Shown: positions 27,788 to 36,572, counted from the stretch's first letter. The stretch is DNA of 64,000 nt from Streptomyces sp. V3I7 (GCF_030817495.1 NZ_JAUSZK010000001.1:1901001-1965000), one strand, 5' to 3'. The notes: generated from the letters alone by a model not told the origin. Numbers and translations are program-made.

Positions 27788-29002
27788 TCAGGGACGCAGG
27801 TGAGCCGTGTCGTTGAGCAGCCGTACGCTCGCGTTGCCGTCCGCGTAGTACGCCACCGCCGACAGCGACGCCGCCGACAGTTCCATGCGGAACAGCGACT
27901 CGGGCGGGGCGCCCAGGGCGAGACGCACGAACGTCTTGATCGGGGTGACGTGCGTGACGAGGAGCACGGTGCGGCCCGCGTACGCCGCGGTCAGCTTGTC
28001 GCGGGTGGCCGCGATCCGGGTCGCGGTCTCGGCGAAGCTCTCGCCGCCGCCGGTGGGCCGCGCCTCGGGGTCGGCGAGCCAGGCGTTCAGGTCGTCCGGG
28101 TGGCGCTCGCGTACCTCCCCGAAGGTGAGGCCCTCCCAGGCGCCGAAGTCCGTCTCCCGCAGTCCCTCGTCGATCGTGACGTCGAGCCCGAGACGGGCGG
28201 CGACGATCTCGGCCGTCTCGCGGGTACGGGCCAGGGGCGAGGCGACGATCGCCTGGATCGTGCCGCGCCGGGCGAGCGCCGCCGCGACCCGCTCGGCCTG
28301 CTCGCGGCCGATCTCCGACAGCGCCGGATCACTGCCGCCGCTGCCCGAGAACCGCTTCTGCGGCGTCAGCGGCGTCTCGCCGTGCCGCAGCAGGACGAAG
28401 GTGGCGGGCGCCCCGAGATCGGCGGGGGCGGCCCAGCCGACGGTGGGGGTGGTGGCCGTGGCGTCGGAAGTGGCGACCGTAGCGTCGGGGGTGGTGGCGG
28501 TGGTACGGAGGCCGGTCGCGGTGGTCGCCTCACCGGCGGGTGCCGCCGCCGCGTCCAGCTCCGCCGTCGACGCCGACGGCGACCACCGCTCGCCCCGGCC
28601 CCCGGCGTCCATCGCCTCGTTGGCCAGGCGGTCGGCGTGCTTGTTGCGTTCGCGCGGGATCCACTCGTACGTCACCCGGCCTGGCGGGAAGACCCGCGCG
28701 GCCTGGGTCGCCAGCGGCTTGAGGTCGGGGTGCTTGATCTTCCAGCGGCCCGACATCTGCTCGACGACGAGCTTGGAGTCCATCCGGACGTGGACCTCGG
28801 CGGACGGGTCCAGGGCGTGGGCGGCGCGCAGGCCGGCCACGAGGCCCTGGTACTCGGCGACGTTGTTGGTGACGGTGCCGAGGTACTCGGCGGCCTCCGC
28901 CAGCGTCTGCCCCGTCGCCGCGTCGAGCACGACGGCGCCGTAACCGGCCGGCCCCGGGTTGCCCCGTGAGCCGCCGTCCGCCTCGACGATGAACTCCCGC
29001 AC
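27788..29002 (-). CDS. bifunctional RNase H / acid phosphatase
   Basis: 404 residues from GTG 29002. The N-terminal RNase HI domain (about 1-140) has catalytic Asp in EADGGSRGNPGPAGYG, the Glu in NVAEYQGL and Asp in RMDSKLVVEQ. A Thr/Ala-rich linker of ~60 residues leads to a histidine phosphatase domain with LLRHGETPLTPQKRF and a second His in VLLVTHVTP. This fusion is typical of actinobacteria (Rv2228c-like, where the phosphatase acts in cobamide synthesis as CobC). Operon with the zinc-ribbon and Nif3 genes upstream. Confidence 0.93.
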   Translation of the reverse strand: MREFIVEADGGSRGNPGPAGYGAVVLDAATGQTLAEAAEYLGTVTNNVAEYQGLVAGLRAAHALDPSAEVHVRMDSKLVVEQMSGRWKIKHPDLKPLATQAARVFPPGRVTYEWIPRERNKHADRLANEAMDAGGRGERWSPSASTAELDAAAAPAGEATTATGLRTTATTPDATVATSDATATTPTVGWAAPADLGAPATFVLLRHGETPLTPQKRFSGSGGSDPALSEIGREQAERVAAALARRGTIQAIVASPLARTRETAEIVAARLGLDVTIDEGLRETDFGAWEGLTFGEVRERHPDDLNAWLADPEARPTGGGESFAETATRIAATRDKLTAAYAGRTVLLVTHVTPIKTFVRLALGAPPESLFRMELSAASLSAVAYYADGNASVRLLNDTAHLRP

Positions 29003-29014
29003 GCCGTAAGCCCC

Positions 29015-29758
29015 TTACAGCCCCGACTCGGCCGTACGCACCAGGATGCGGCCGCAGTTCTCGCAGCGCAGGACCTTGTCGGCGGCGGCCTGGCGGACCT
29101 CGTTCAGCTCGGTGATGGCGAGCTCCTGGCGGCAGCCCTGGCAGGTGCGCTGGTACAGCTTGGCCGCGCCGACGCCGCCCTGCTGGGTGCGCAGCTTGTC
29201 GTACAGCTTGAGCAGGTCGGCCGGGACCGAACCGGCCACGACCTCGCGCTCCTTGGTGATCGAGGCGGTCTCGCCGTCGATCTCCTCGCACGCGGCGTCG
29301 CGGCGGGCGGTCGCCTCGTCGGTCTTGCCCTGCACCGAGGCCACCCGCTCGGTCAGCTCCCGCACCCGCTCCAGTGCGGACTCGCGGCGCTCCATGACCT
29401 CCAGGACGACCTCCTCGAGGTCACCCTGGCGCTTGGCCAGCGAGACGATCTCGTGCTGGAGGTTCTCCAGGTCCTTCGGGGAGGTGACCGCGCCGGAGTC
29501 GAGGCGCTGCTGGTCGCGGGCGGAGCGCTGGCGCACCTGGTCCACGTCCTGCTCGGCCTTGGTCTGCTCCCGGGCGCAGTCGCTCTCCTCGGTCTGCGCG
29601 GCGACGAGCAGGTCGCGCAGCTGGGTCAGATCCTTGGTCAGCGAGGCGATCTCGGCGTGCTCGGGCAGCGACTTCCGCCTGTGCGCCAGTTGCTGGAGGC
29701 GGGCGTCGATGGCCTGGACGTCGAGAAGTCGGATCTGGTCGGCGGGCGCGGCGTTCAG
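29015..29758 (-). CDS. C4-type zinc-ribbon, coiled-coil protein
   Basis: 247 residues. A long helical coiled coil (about 10-180, many Glu/Gln/Arg heptads) ends in a zinc ribbon with two pairs, CQGC and CENC, near the C-terminus. It matches the actinobacterial Rv2229c-like family. The best start is CTG at 29758, overlapping the nif3 stop as CTGA with GGGAG about 8 bases upstream. No ATG, GTG or TTG lies near the conserved N-terminus AADQIRLLDVQ-like region. It is coupled to nif3 upstream and the RNase H gene downstream. Confidence 0.85.
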   Translation of the reverse strand: MNAAPADQIRLLDVQAIDARLQQLAHRRKSLPEHAEIASLTKDLTQLRDLLVAAQTEESDCAREQTKAEQDVDQVRQRSARDQQRLDSGAVTSPKDLENLQHEIVSLAKRQGDLEEVVLEVMERRESALERVRELTERVASVQGKTDEATARRDAACEEIDGETASITKEREVVAGSVPADLLKLYDKLRTQQGGVGAAKLYQRTCQGCRQELAITELNEVRQAAADKVLRCENCGRILVRTAESGL

Positions 29759-30648
29759 TTGGGGGCTCCCAAGGTGTTGGAGGAGGCGGGCTCGGAGTTC
29801 GGCCCGGAGGTCGTGCTGGAGGCCGCGTGTGCGGTCCAGGGGTCGGTGACCGTCTTCGAGACGTGGACGCGAAGTCCCCATCCGTGCCGGTCGGAGATCT
29901 GGTCGAGCTGGGCTGCGGCCAGCTCGCACCAGGGCCATTCGGTGGCCCAGTGCGCCGCGTCGAGCAGCGCGATCGGACGCTGCGCCACGGCCGCCGAGAA
30001 CTCAGCGGCGGGGTGGTGGCGCAGGTCCGCCGTGAGGAAGGCGTCGACGCCGGCCGCGCGGACCTGGTCGAAGAGGCTGTCGCCGGAGCCGCCGCTCACC
30101 GCGACCGTGCGGACGACCGCGTCCGGGTCGCCGGCGACGCGGATGCCCTGCGCTGTGGCGGGCAGCCGCTCGGCGGCGCGGGCGGCGAGCTCGCGGACGG
30201 TCAGGGGGTGATCCAGTTCGCAGACGCGGCCGAGGCCGCGGCACCCGGACGGGTCGGACGTGTCCGGCACCAGCGGGCGTACGACCCTCAGGTCCAGCGC
30301 CCCGGCCAGCGCGTCACTGACGCCCGGGTCGGCCGTGTCGGCGTTGGTGTGGGCGACGTGCAGCGCGATGTCGTTCTTGATCAGCGCGTGCACGACGCGG
30401 CCCTTGAAGGTGGAGGCCGCGACCGTGGTCGTCCCGCGCAGATAGAGCGGGTGGTGCGTGACCAGCAGGTCGGCGCCCAGCTTCACGGCCTCGTCGACGA
30501 CCTCCTGCACGGGGTCCACGGCGAACAGGACCCGGGTGACCTCCTGGTCGGGGTCGCCCACGACGGTGCCGACCGCGTCCCAGGACTCGGCCCACTCGGC
30601 GGGCCACAGGTTCTCCAGCGCGGCGATGACTTCAGACAGACGGGGCAC
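29755..30648 (-). CDS. Nif3-like dinuclear metal-centre protein (GTP cyclohydrolase I type 2-like)
   Basis: 297 residues from GTG 30648. Metal-ligand motifs are LLVTHHPLYLRG (two His, about 63-68), NADTADPGVSDALA, and near the C-terminus LLDAAHWATEWP. NIF3 proteins form hexamers with two metal ions. The cellular role is unclear despite the GTP cyclohydrolase label. First gene of the nif3 / zinc-ribbon / RNase H-phosphatase operon, an order conserved in actinobacteria. Confidence 0.9.
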   Translation of the reverse strand: MPRLSEVIAALENLWPAEWAESWDAVGTVVGDPDQEVTRVLFAVDPVQEVVDEAVKLGADLLVTHHPLYLRGTTTVAASTFKGRVVHALIKNDIALHVAHTNADTADPGVSDALAGALDLRVVRPLVPDTSDPSGCRGLGRVCELDHPLTVRELAARAAERLPATAQGIRVAGDPDAVVRTVAVSGGSGDSLFDQVRAAGVDAFLTADLRHHPAAEFSAAVAQRPIALLDAAHWATEWPWCELAAAQLDQISDRHGWGLRVHVSKTVTDPWTAHAASSTTSGPNSEPASSNTLGAPN

Positions 30649-30892
30649 AGGGCAAGGCTACCTGCCTGCTCTGCGGGGGCGTACCGGCTTCCGTCCGGAC
30701 TCCCGCCGCCCCGGCGCTCCCCCGGCTCGCCGCCCCGGCGCTCCCCCGGCTCCGGAGGGCCTCGCTCAGCACATTCGTCCCCGTTTCCTCAGGCGAACCG
30801 CGGCCCGGCCACCCTTATGTGTGAAGCGGCCGCTTGCCGGTCTCACGCCCGTGCGTACGAAAACTAGCTTCGTCGCCGGAGGTGACCGAACG

Positions 30893-32119
30893 ATGACAGT
30901 CTGTGCGATCGAACCCTCGGCTGCCGACGAGTCCGCGACGGCCGAGCGGCCCGCGACCGACGGCCCGGACGGCGGCGGTACGCCGGGAGCGGGGTGCGCC
31001 GTCACGGCGGACGGCGCCTACGCCGCGCGGCTCGCGTCGGCCGGTGGCTGTCTGCTCCCGGAGCGCTGGACGCTGGACGGCCCAGAGCCGTACGTCGTGC
31101 CGCTGCCCGGCAACCAGCCGGAGGAGCCCGGCACCGAGGTGCAGCCGATGGGCGACGGCCGGGTCCTCATCCACCGGCTGGTGGAGCGGCGGCACGCCTT
31201 CTCCCTGCTGTACCCGACCGGCCCCGGCACCGGTGAGCTGCCGCTGGGCGGGGTCGAGTGCCCCGAGCCCGGCACCCGGCTGCGGCTGCTGCCTCCCGCG
31301 CCGGGCGGCGTACGGGCGTACGCGCTCGCGGTCGGCCCGCGTTCCACGGCGGTGTGGCAGGTGGCGGGCGGCGCCTTCGGGCCCGAGCACCTCGCCGAGA
31401 TCCCGGGACGATGCTCGGGCGGGGTGTGGCTGGACCGCACCGGCCGCATGCTGGCCCTGGACCGGGAGACCGGCGGCCGGACCAAGGCGGTCGTGGTGGA
31501 CCTGGAGCGGGAGGGCGAGGTCTCCCCGCTGCTCCAGATCGCGGCCGACAGCGACGACCGGCTGCTGCTAGCAGACCCCGAGAGCGGACTCCTCCTCATC
31601 GGTTCGGACGCGCCCTCGCCGGGGCAGGAGCGGCTGGGCTGGGGTGTGCTCGGCAGCATGCTGCCGGTGCGCTTCCCGGAGTGCCTGCGGGTGCCGGACT
31701 GCACCGTGACGCCGTTCGCGATCCAGCCCGGTCAGGCGCTGATGCCGGAGAACTGCGCGGTGGCGCTGCGCGTCGACGGCCCGTTCGGCAGCTGGGTGGC
31801 GGTGTGGCGGCCGGCGAGCAGGACGGTGCATCATCTCGCGGCGCCGAAGGGCTGGTTGGCGGGGACGGGCCTGTGGACCGCCGACGGTGTGCTGCGGTTG
31901 CCGTACGCGACGGAGGAAGTGCCGTGCGGGGTGGCCCGGTTGACCGCACCCGACCGGGCGCGGGCCGCGAGCTGGACGCAGGACGCACGCGAGGCGGAGG
32001 CGGAGGACGCGTCCGGTGAACCGGCGGAGGCCGGGCCGGAGCCGGAGCCCGCGGCGCCCGTCACCCCGCGTCCGGTCCCCCTGCAGCAGGCGCCACTTGG
32101 GCGACTTGTAACGAAGTAA
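30893..32119 (+). CDS. conserved hypothetical protein, possibly beta-propeller-like
   Basis: 408 residues from ATG 30893 with GGAGGTGA upstream. No signal or membrane segment. The body is mainly beta strand, with repeated strand-turn segments such as GGVWLDRTGRMLALDRETGG and DDRLLLADPESGLLLIG. These resemble propeller blades, but no family repeat count could be fixed. The C-terminal ~45 residues are Glu/Pro/Ala-rich. Function unknown. The 5' flank holds a 24-bp tandem repeat near 30705-30752. Confidence 0.6.
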   Translation: MTVCAIEPSAADESATAERPATDGPDGGGTPGAGCAVTADGAYAARLASAGGCLLPERWTLDGPEPYVVPLPGNQPEEPGTEVQPMGDGRVLIHRLVERRHAFSLLYPTGPGTGELPLGGVECPEPGTRLRLLPPAPGGVRAYALAVGPRSTAVWQVAGGAFGPEHLAEIPGRCSGGVWLDRTGRMLALDRETGGRTKAVVVDLEREGEVSPLLQIAADSDDRLLLADPESGLLLIGSDAPSPGQERLGWGVLGSMLPVRFPECLRVPDCTVTPFAIQPGQALMPENCAVALRVDGPFGSWVAVWRPASRTVHHLAAPKGWLAGTGLWTADGVLRLPYATEEVPCGVARLTAPDRARAASWTQDAREAEAEDASGEPAEAGPEPEPAAPVTPRPVPLQQAPLGRLVTK

Positions 32120-32235
32120 TGACGATGTAACGAAGGAGTGCCGGATGGCGTGGAGGACACGATCTGGCGCGAGTCGGCCCGGTTAGACTCGCCTGGCCGT
32201 ACGAAAGATGATGCTGACGGGGTGAATTCCTTCCC

Positions 32236-32385
32236 ATGAGCGACGCCACTACGTCCCAGCCGGCCACCGACGTCCAGGAGGCCGCCGGTCACGGCAGGCA
32301 CCGTGGGCCGGTCTCGGTGCAGGACAGCGAGTCGGGCCCGCGCGGGCGCCACCGCAAGGAGGAACAGGCCGAGACCTCGGCCTGA
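32236..32385 (+). CDS. small hydrophilic conserved protein
   Basis: 49 residues from ATG 32236 to TGA 32385. It is rich in Gln, Gly, His, Arg and Glu (AAGHGRHRGPVSVQDSESG) with no hydrophobic core, so probably disordered. It is followed after 10 bp by a strong intrinsic terminator, which supports it as a real monocistronic gene. Function unknown. Confidence 0.65.
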   Translation: MSDATTSQPATDVQEAAGHGRHRGPVSVQDSESGPRGRHRKEEQAETSA

Positions 32386-32395
32386 CGGAACGTCG

Positions 32396-32431
32396 AAGGG
32401 GGTTGCCCGCCGAGCGCGGGCAACCCCCTTT
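32396..32431 (+). terminator. intrinsic terminator
   Basis: A perfect 15-bp stem: AAGGGGGTTGCCCGC (32396-32410) with its complement at 32416-32430, loop CGAGC, ending in TTT. It lies between the small gene and the convergent MaoC gene and may serve both strands. Confidence 0.88.
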
Positions 32432-32445
32432 CACCTGCCCGCGGT

Positions 32446-33324
32446 TCAACCGGCGTCGCGGGCCCGTACGACCGCGCCCGCGAGGACGAGCGCGTCGTCC
32501 CGCTCGACGACGCTCACCGCGACGCGTACCACGCCCGGATCCGGGGCCTCCTGCCGCCACATGCGGATGCGCAGGGTCTCCCCCGGATACACGACCCCGG
32601 CGAACCGCGCCTCGTACGACCGCACCTGGGTCACGTCCCCGCCGAGCAGGGTGTCCACGACGGCCTTGAGCGTCATGCCGTACGTGCACAGCCCGTGCAG
32701 GACGGGCCGGTCGAAGCCGGCGCGCACGGCGAACCCGGGGTCGGCGTGCAGGGGGTTGTCGTCGCCGGTGAGGCGGTAGAGCAGGGCCTGGTCCTCGCGG
32801 ACGGGCCGCTCGACGATGTGATCGGGCTTTCCGGCCGGCGGTTCCGGGGCGCCGGACGGACCGCGGTCGCCGCCCCAGCCGCCCTCGCCGCTGACGAAGA
32901 CCCGGGCCTCCTCCGTCCACAACGGCCCCTCGGCGTCGGTGACTTCGGTGCGCAGGACGAGGACGGCCGCGCGGCCCTTGTCGTGGACGGCGACGACACG
33001 GTCGGCGGCGGTCGCAGTGCCACGGACCGGAATCGGGCGGTGCACGGTGAGCGTCTGGCCGCCGTGCAGGACGCGGGCGAGGTCGACGTCGACGCCGGGC
33101 ATCGACAGCACGCGGATCACCCCGGGCACTCCGCCGCCCGCGACGGTGGCGAAGCCCGGCAGCACATGGAGGCGGGACTCCAGGGTGTAGCGCAGCTCGC
33201 CGGGGTCGGTCGCCGGGACGCCCGCGCCGATGCCGAGGTGGTAGAGCCGGACGTCCCGGTCGTCCCAGGCGATCTCCCGGGTACGGGGTCCGGCGGCGAG
33301 GGCCTCGGTTGCGTCGATCGGCAT
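32446..33324 (-). CDS. MaoC-type enoyl-CoA/3-hydroxyacyl-CoA dehydratase
   Basis: 292 residues from ATG 33324, with AGGAG just upstream. Two hot-dog halves. The C-terminal half carries the hydratase-2 motif YRLTGDDNPLHADPGFA, with catalytic Asp and His, and PVLHGLCTYG. The N-terminal half begins DDRDVRLYHLGIGAG, as in MFE-2-like dehydratases. It would hydrate trans-2-enoyl-CoA to (R)-3-hydroxyacyl-CoA. It stands alone, with short direct repeats (CTGACACT) in its 5' flank at about 33327-33354. Confidence 0.88.
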   Translation of the reverse strand: MPIDATEALAAGPRTREIAWDDRDVRLYHLGIGAGVPATDPGELRYTLESRLHVLPGFATVAGGGVPGVIRVLSMPGVDVDLARVLHGGQTLTVHRPIPVRGTATAADRVVAVHDKGRAAVLVLRTEVTDAEGPLWTEEARVFVSGEGGWGGDRGPSGAPEPPAGKPDHIVERPVREDQALLYRLTGDDNPLHADPGFAVRAGFDRPVLHGLCTYGMTLKAVVDTLLGGDVTQVRSYEARFAGVVYPGETLRIRMWRQEAPDPGVVRVAVSVVERDDALVLAGAVVRARDAG

Positions 33325-33490
33325 GCGACTCCTGACACTCCTGACACTTCTGATGGGACGGGGCGCTCGGTGTCCCCGGCGTCCCGGCTGGACGTGACAC
33401 CCGGCCCGGGGGCGGCATGACATTTGTCCTGCCCGGATCCGTACAACACGCATCTGCCCAACCGGACCCCGGGCCAATACCGTCGACGCC

Positions 33491-33900
33491 ATGACACAGA
33501 CGCAACGCGCCGTGTCCTTCACGGGGGCGGTCAGAACATTCGGTGAGGTCCGTGCCGTCGACGGCATCGACCTGGAGATCAACCGCGGCGAGACGGTCGC
33601 GCTGCTCGGCCGCAACGGGGCCGGGAAGTCGACGACGATCTCGCTGCTGCTCGGGCTCGCCGAGCCGGACGAGGGCAGCGTCGAGCTCTTCGGCGCGGCT
33701 CCGGAGCGGTCCGTGCGGGCGGGGCTGGTGGGCGCCATGCTCCAGGAGGCGCGCCCGGTGCCCCGGGTCACCGTCGGGGAGCTGGTCTCCTTCGTGGCCT
33801 CGCGCTATCCGGAGCCCATGCCGGTGGCGCGGGCGCTGGAGCTGGCCGGGATCGGCGAGCTGGTGGGGCGCCGGGTGGACCGGCTGTCGGGCGGGCAGGG
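33491..33900 (+). pseudogene. truncated ABC transporter ATPase (cut after LSGGQ)
   Basis: ATG 33491 begins a normal ABC-2-type ATPase: Walker A GRNGAGKST, Q-loop MLQEARPV, and signature LSGGQ at the very end. Right after LSGGQ (about 33900) the homology stops. Walker B, the H-loop and the partner permease are absent. The frame continues through unrelated sequence to 34300. Without Walker B the product cannot hydrolyse ATP, so I call a pseudogene. The break lies at a dispersed repeat followed by a histidine-kinase fragment. Confidence 0.82.
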
Positions 33901-33943
33901 CTGGGGGCGGCCCCGCTCGAGCGAAGCCGAGAGTGGGGGAGGG
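33901..33943. repeat. short Streptomyces-type interspersed repeat at a deletion junction
   Basis: A 43-bp GC-rich segment containing CCCCGCTCGAGCGAAGCCGA and GAGAGTGGGGGAGGG. From memory, very similar segments occur at many intergenic sites in Streptomyces genomes; this cannot be checked here. It separates the ABC fragment from the kinase fragment. Confidence 0.55.
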
Positions 33944-34112
33944 TGCGGTTCGCGGTGGCCTCACCGGCCTGACCGAGCGCCTCGCGACGGCGGGCGGATC
34001 ACTACGGGCCTGTCCTGCGCCGCGCGGGGGGTTCACGGTGGCCGCCGAACTCCCGCTGGAGCCGGTGGGGTTGCCGCCCGATGGCACGGTCACGACGCCT
34101 GCGGCGACCTGA
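33944..34112 (+). pseudogene. C-terminal remnant of a sensor histidine kinase
   Basis: In a frame different from the ABC remnant, GLTGLTERLATAGGSL continues to GGFTVAAELPLEP and a stop at 34112. This is the end of the HATPase domain of a NarX/DesK-type kinase (G2-box GNGLxGLxER...GG). N-box, dimerisation and sensor parts are missing. There is no start codon at the junction. Confidence 0.78.
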
Positions 34113-34116
34113 CAGC

Positions 34117-34143
34117 GGGCCGGCTCCCGCTCGGAGCCGGCCC
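34117..34143 (+). terminator. intrinsic terminator-like hairpin
   Basis: An 11-bp perfect stem, GGGCCGGCTCC (34117-34127) with GGAGCCGGCCC (34133-34143), loop CGCTC, 4 bp after the kinase remnant stop and between it and the convergent collagen-like gene. No T-run follows, as is common in Streptomyces. Confidence 0.65.
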
Positions 34144-34185
34144 ACAGGCGCAGCGGGGGGCGTGCCGCCGCGTGTCAGCAGGCGA

Positions 34186-34872
34186 TCACCCCTGCGTGGC
34201 GGTGCCGGGTGAGCAGTACGCGATGGCGTACAGGAGTCCGTCGCTCGGGCTGTTGTTCTGTACCGCGACGTCCCAGCCCGTGCCGCCGTCGCTCTGGTAG
34301 GAGAACACCGGTGAGGTCGGGACGACGGTCCCTTCGTCATCGATCACGAGCCAGCCTCCCGAGATGGCGATCTGGCCCGTCGGGCACTCGGCGTGGGCGC
34401 CAAGTGTGTTCCCGACCGGGACGTACGTCGGCTCCGAGAGAACTTCCTTGGTGTTGACGATCCCGGTTCCCGCCGGTCCGGTGTCTCCCTTGGGACCCGT
34501 GTCGCCCCTCGGACCGGTGTCCCCCTTGGGACCCGTGTCGCCCTTCGGACCGGGATCGCCCTTCGGGCCGGGGTCGCCCTGGGGGCCCGTGTCACCCTTC
34601 GGTCCCGCCGGCCCCGTGTCGCCCTTCGGCCCGGGCGGACCGGGGGTGCCGGTCGTGCCGTCGTGGCAGGGATCGTTCTTGCAGCCCTCGCCGTGGGAGA
34701 GGCTTGTCGCGCTCGCATGGACGGCCGCGCCGCGACCGGCGACCGCCGCCGCCGGACCCGCGACACCCGTCACCGCCGCCAGGGCGAGCAAGGCGATCGC
34801 GCCGGCGGCCTTCCTCGTGTCACGCCGGGGCAGCGGACCCCACGGGGATCTTGTCCTGCTGTCAGGACGCAT
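34186..34872 (-). CDS. secreted collagen-like Gly-X-Y repeat protein
   Basis: 228 residues from ATG 34872 with GAGGAG upstream. A basic start and hydrophobic segment ([20 protein letters not shown]) act as signal. A Cys pair (CKNDPC) precedes about 20 uninterrupted Gly-X-Y triplets ([12 protein letters not shown], rich in Pro, Lys and Asp, including KGD triplets that stabilise bacterial collagen helices). A C-terminal ~85-residue globular domain ([13 protein letters not shown] ... YAIAYCSPG) follows. It probably trimerises outside the cell. It sits between fragments of a broken two-component operon, on the opposite strand. Confidence 0.85.
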   Translation of the reverse strand: MRPDSRTRSPWGPLPRRDTRKAAGAIALLALAAVTGVAGPAAAVAGRGAAVHASATSLSHGEGCKNDPCHDGTTGTPGPPGPKGDTGPAGPKGDTGPQGDPGPKGDPGPKGDTGPKGDTGPRGDTGPKGDTGPAGTGIVNTKEVLSEPTYVPVGNTLGAHAECPTGQIAISGGWLVIDDEGTVVPTSPVFSYQSDGGTGWDVAVQNNSPSDGLLYAIAYCSPGTATQG

Positions 34873-35065
34873 GTGTGCTCCTCGGTGAATTCGGTTCGCA
34901 GGGCTTCACGACGGAAACCCGAGGCGAGCTTGGCCTCTGAGCAGCTGGTTCCTCACCGCCCCCGCTCGGAACGCGCCGACAAGTCAGCACCCTGGAGCAT
35001 GCGGCTCGTCTGCACGGATCAACGGCCTCGCCCCAGACGGCCGGCGGAGCACCGGAGCCGATTCG

Positions 35066-35308
35066 CGATACGCCGCGGCCGCGCTGAGCGCCGGTCCCAG
35101 TCCGCTGACCGCCCGCGAGTGCGACGTACTGAAGGCGTCGGTGGACGGCGCGACCGCCGCCGACATCGCGGCGAAGCTCCATCTGTCGGAGTCCACGGTC
35201 CGCAACTACCTCTCCGCCGCGATCGGTAAGACGGGCACCCGCAACCGCACCGAGGCCGTGCGCGAGGCCAGGCCCGGCCCGCCGGCCCGCCGGCAGGGCT
35301 GGTTTTGA
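35066..35308 (+). pseudogene. C-terminal LuxR/NarL-type response-regulator remnant
   Basis: The frame ending at TGA 35306-35308 encodes LSAGPSPLTARECDVLKA, then AADIAAKLHLSESTVRNYLS, the full HTH_LUXR domain, and ends GWF, normal for these proteins. The receiver domain (~130 residues) is absent, and there is no start codon with ribosome site. The last codons touch the IS200/IS605 end: the stop TGA lies within the element's terminal TTGACGTG. It probably partnered the kinase remnant at 33944. Confidence 0.78.
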
Positions 35309-35321
35309 CGTGCTCCCTGGC

Positions 35322-36572
35322 CTAAAGGCCGGGGATTCCGGCCTGGGTCGTCTGACCCTTCCGGGGGCTTCCTGCTTCACCGCGCTGGGCGGGCACGGGT
35401 GCCCGTCTTACCGGCGCTCCACAGGCGTTTAGCGTCTCCGCCCGTCCGGCGGCGACGATACGGCGTCCCTCGAAGAGGACGTTGCGGGCTGCGTTGTGGT
35501 CGCGGTCGTGCACGATCCCGCACGCCCCGCATGTCCATTCACGGACGTGCAGGGGCTTGGGTCCGTCCCTGAATCCGCAGGCCGAGCAGACCTGAGAGGA
35601 TGGGAAAGCACGGCCCACCTTGGCGAAGACGTGGCCGTGCCGAGCCGCCTTGTACTCCAGCATGCCGACGAACGCGGACCATCCCGCGTCGTGCACGGAC
35701 TTGGCGAGCCGGGTACGGGCCAGGCCCAACACCCCGAGGTCCTCCACGTACACCGCTTGGTTGTCGCGAATGATCTGTGTGGATGCCTTGTGGTGCCAGT
35801 CCCGGCGCCGGCTGGCCACCCTGGCGTGCTGGCGTGCGACCTTGATGCGGGCCTTGGCCCGGTTCTTCGATCCCTTGGCCTTGCGGGACAGCTCCCGCTG
35901 AAGGCGTTTGAGTTTCTTCTCCGCCCGGCGCAGGAAGCGCGGGCTGTCGATCTTCGTCCCGTCGGACAGGACGGCGAAGGCGGACAGACCGAGGTCGATA
36001 CCGGCGTCGGTCTCCGACTCGGGGAGGGTGTCCGGCTCGGTGTCCACGACGAAGCTGAGGAAGTACCGGCCGGAGCTGTCCTTGGTGACGGTCAGAGACG
36101 TGGGTGCGGCCGGGAGCCGGCGGGACCACTTGACCTTGAGGCTGCCGACCTTGGCCACGTACACCGTGCCGTCGTCCTTCAGGGAGAAGGCGTTGGTGTT
36201 GAGGCGGAGCGACTGCCGGGTGTCCTTCTTCGACTTGTAGCGGGGAGGGCCGACCTTGCGGCCCTGCCGCTTACCCTTGACCGAGTCGAAGAAGTTCTTG
36301 TAGGCGGTGTCCAGGTCCCGCAGAGACTGCTGCAGCACGACCGCCGACACATCCGCGAGCCAGGCCCGTTCCTCGGTGTGCTTGGCCTGGGTGATGCGAA
36401 GCCGCGACAACTCCGCCGACTTCACGTACGGCAGTCCCGCCGCGTGCGCCTCCTTGCGGTCGCGCAGGCAGTCGTTCCACACCACGCGGGCGCACCCGAA
36501 CGCCTGCGCCAGCGCACGGCGCTGGGTGCCGTCCGGATAGGCCCGGTAGTTGTAGCGGAGCTGCACAGCCAA
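35322..36572 (-). CDS. tnpB: TnpB, RNA-guided endonuclease of IS200/IS605 element
   Basis: About 416 residues from TTG 36572 (GTG 36566 also possible). RuvC residues are intact: D193 in GIDLGLSAFA, E277 in YVEDLGVLGL, and D358 in DRDHNAARN. The zinc ribbon has Cys329/332 (CSACG) and Cys348/351 (CGACG). The N-terminal domain starts RYNYRAYPDGTQRRAL, the usual TnpB opening. It would cut DNA guided by an RNA from the element's right end, and no break is visible. Divergent from tnpA, 21 bp between starts. Confidence 0.92.
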   Translation of the reverse strand: MAVQLRYNYRAYPDGTQRRALAQAFGCARVVWNDCLRDRKEAHAAGLPYVKSAELSRLRITQAKHTEERAWLADVSAVVLQQSLRDLDTAYKNFFDSVKGKRQGRKVGPPRYKSKKDTRQSLRLNTNAFSLKDDGTVYVAKVGSLKVKWSRRLPAAPTSLTVTKDSSGRYFLSFVVDTEPDTLPESETDAGIDLGLSAFAVLSDGTKIDSPRFLRRAEKKLKRLQRELSRKAKGSKNRAKARIKVARQHARVASRRRDWHHKASTQIIRDNQAVYVEDLGVLGLARTRLAKSVHDAGWSAFVGMLEYKAARHGHVFAKVGRAFPSSQVCSACGFRDGPKPLHVREWTCGACGIVHDRDHNAARNVLFEGRRIVAAGRAETLNACGAPVRRAPVPAQRGEAGSPRKGQTTQAGIPGL

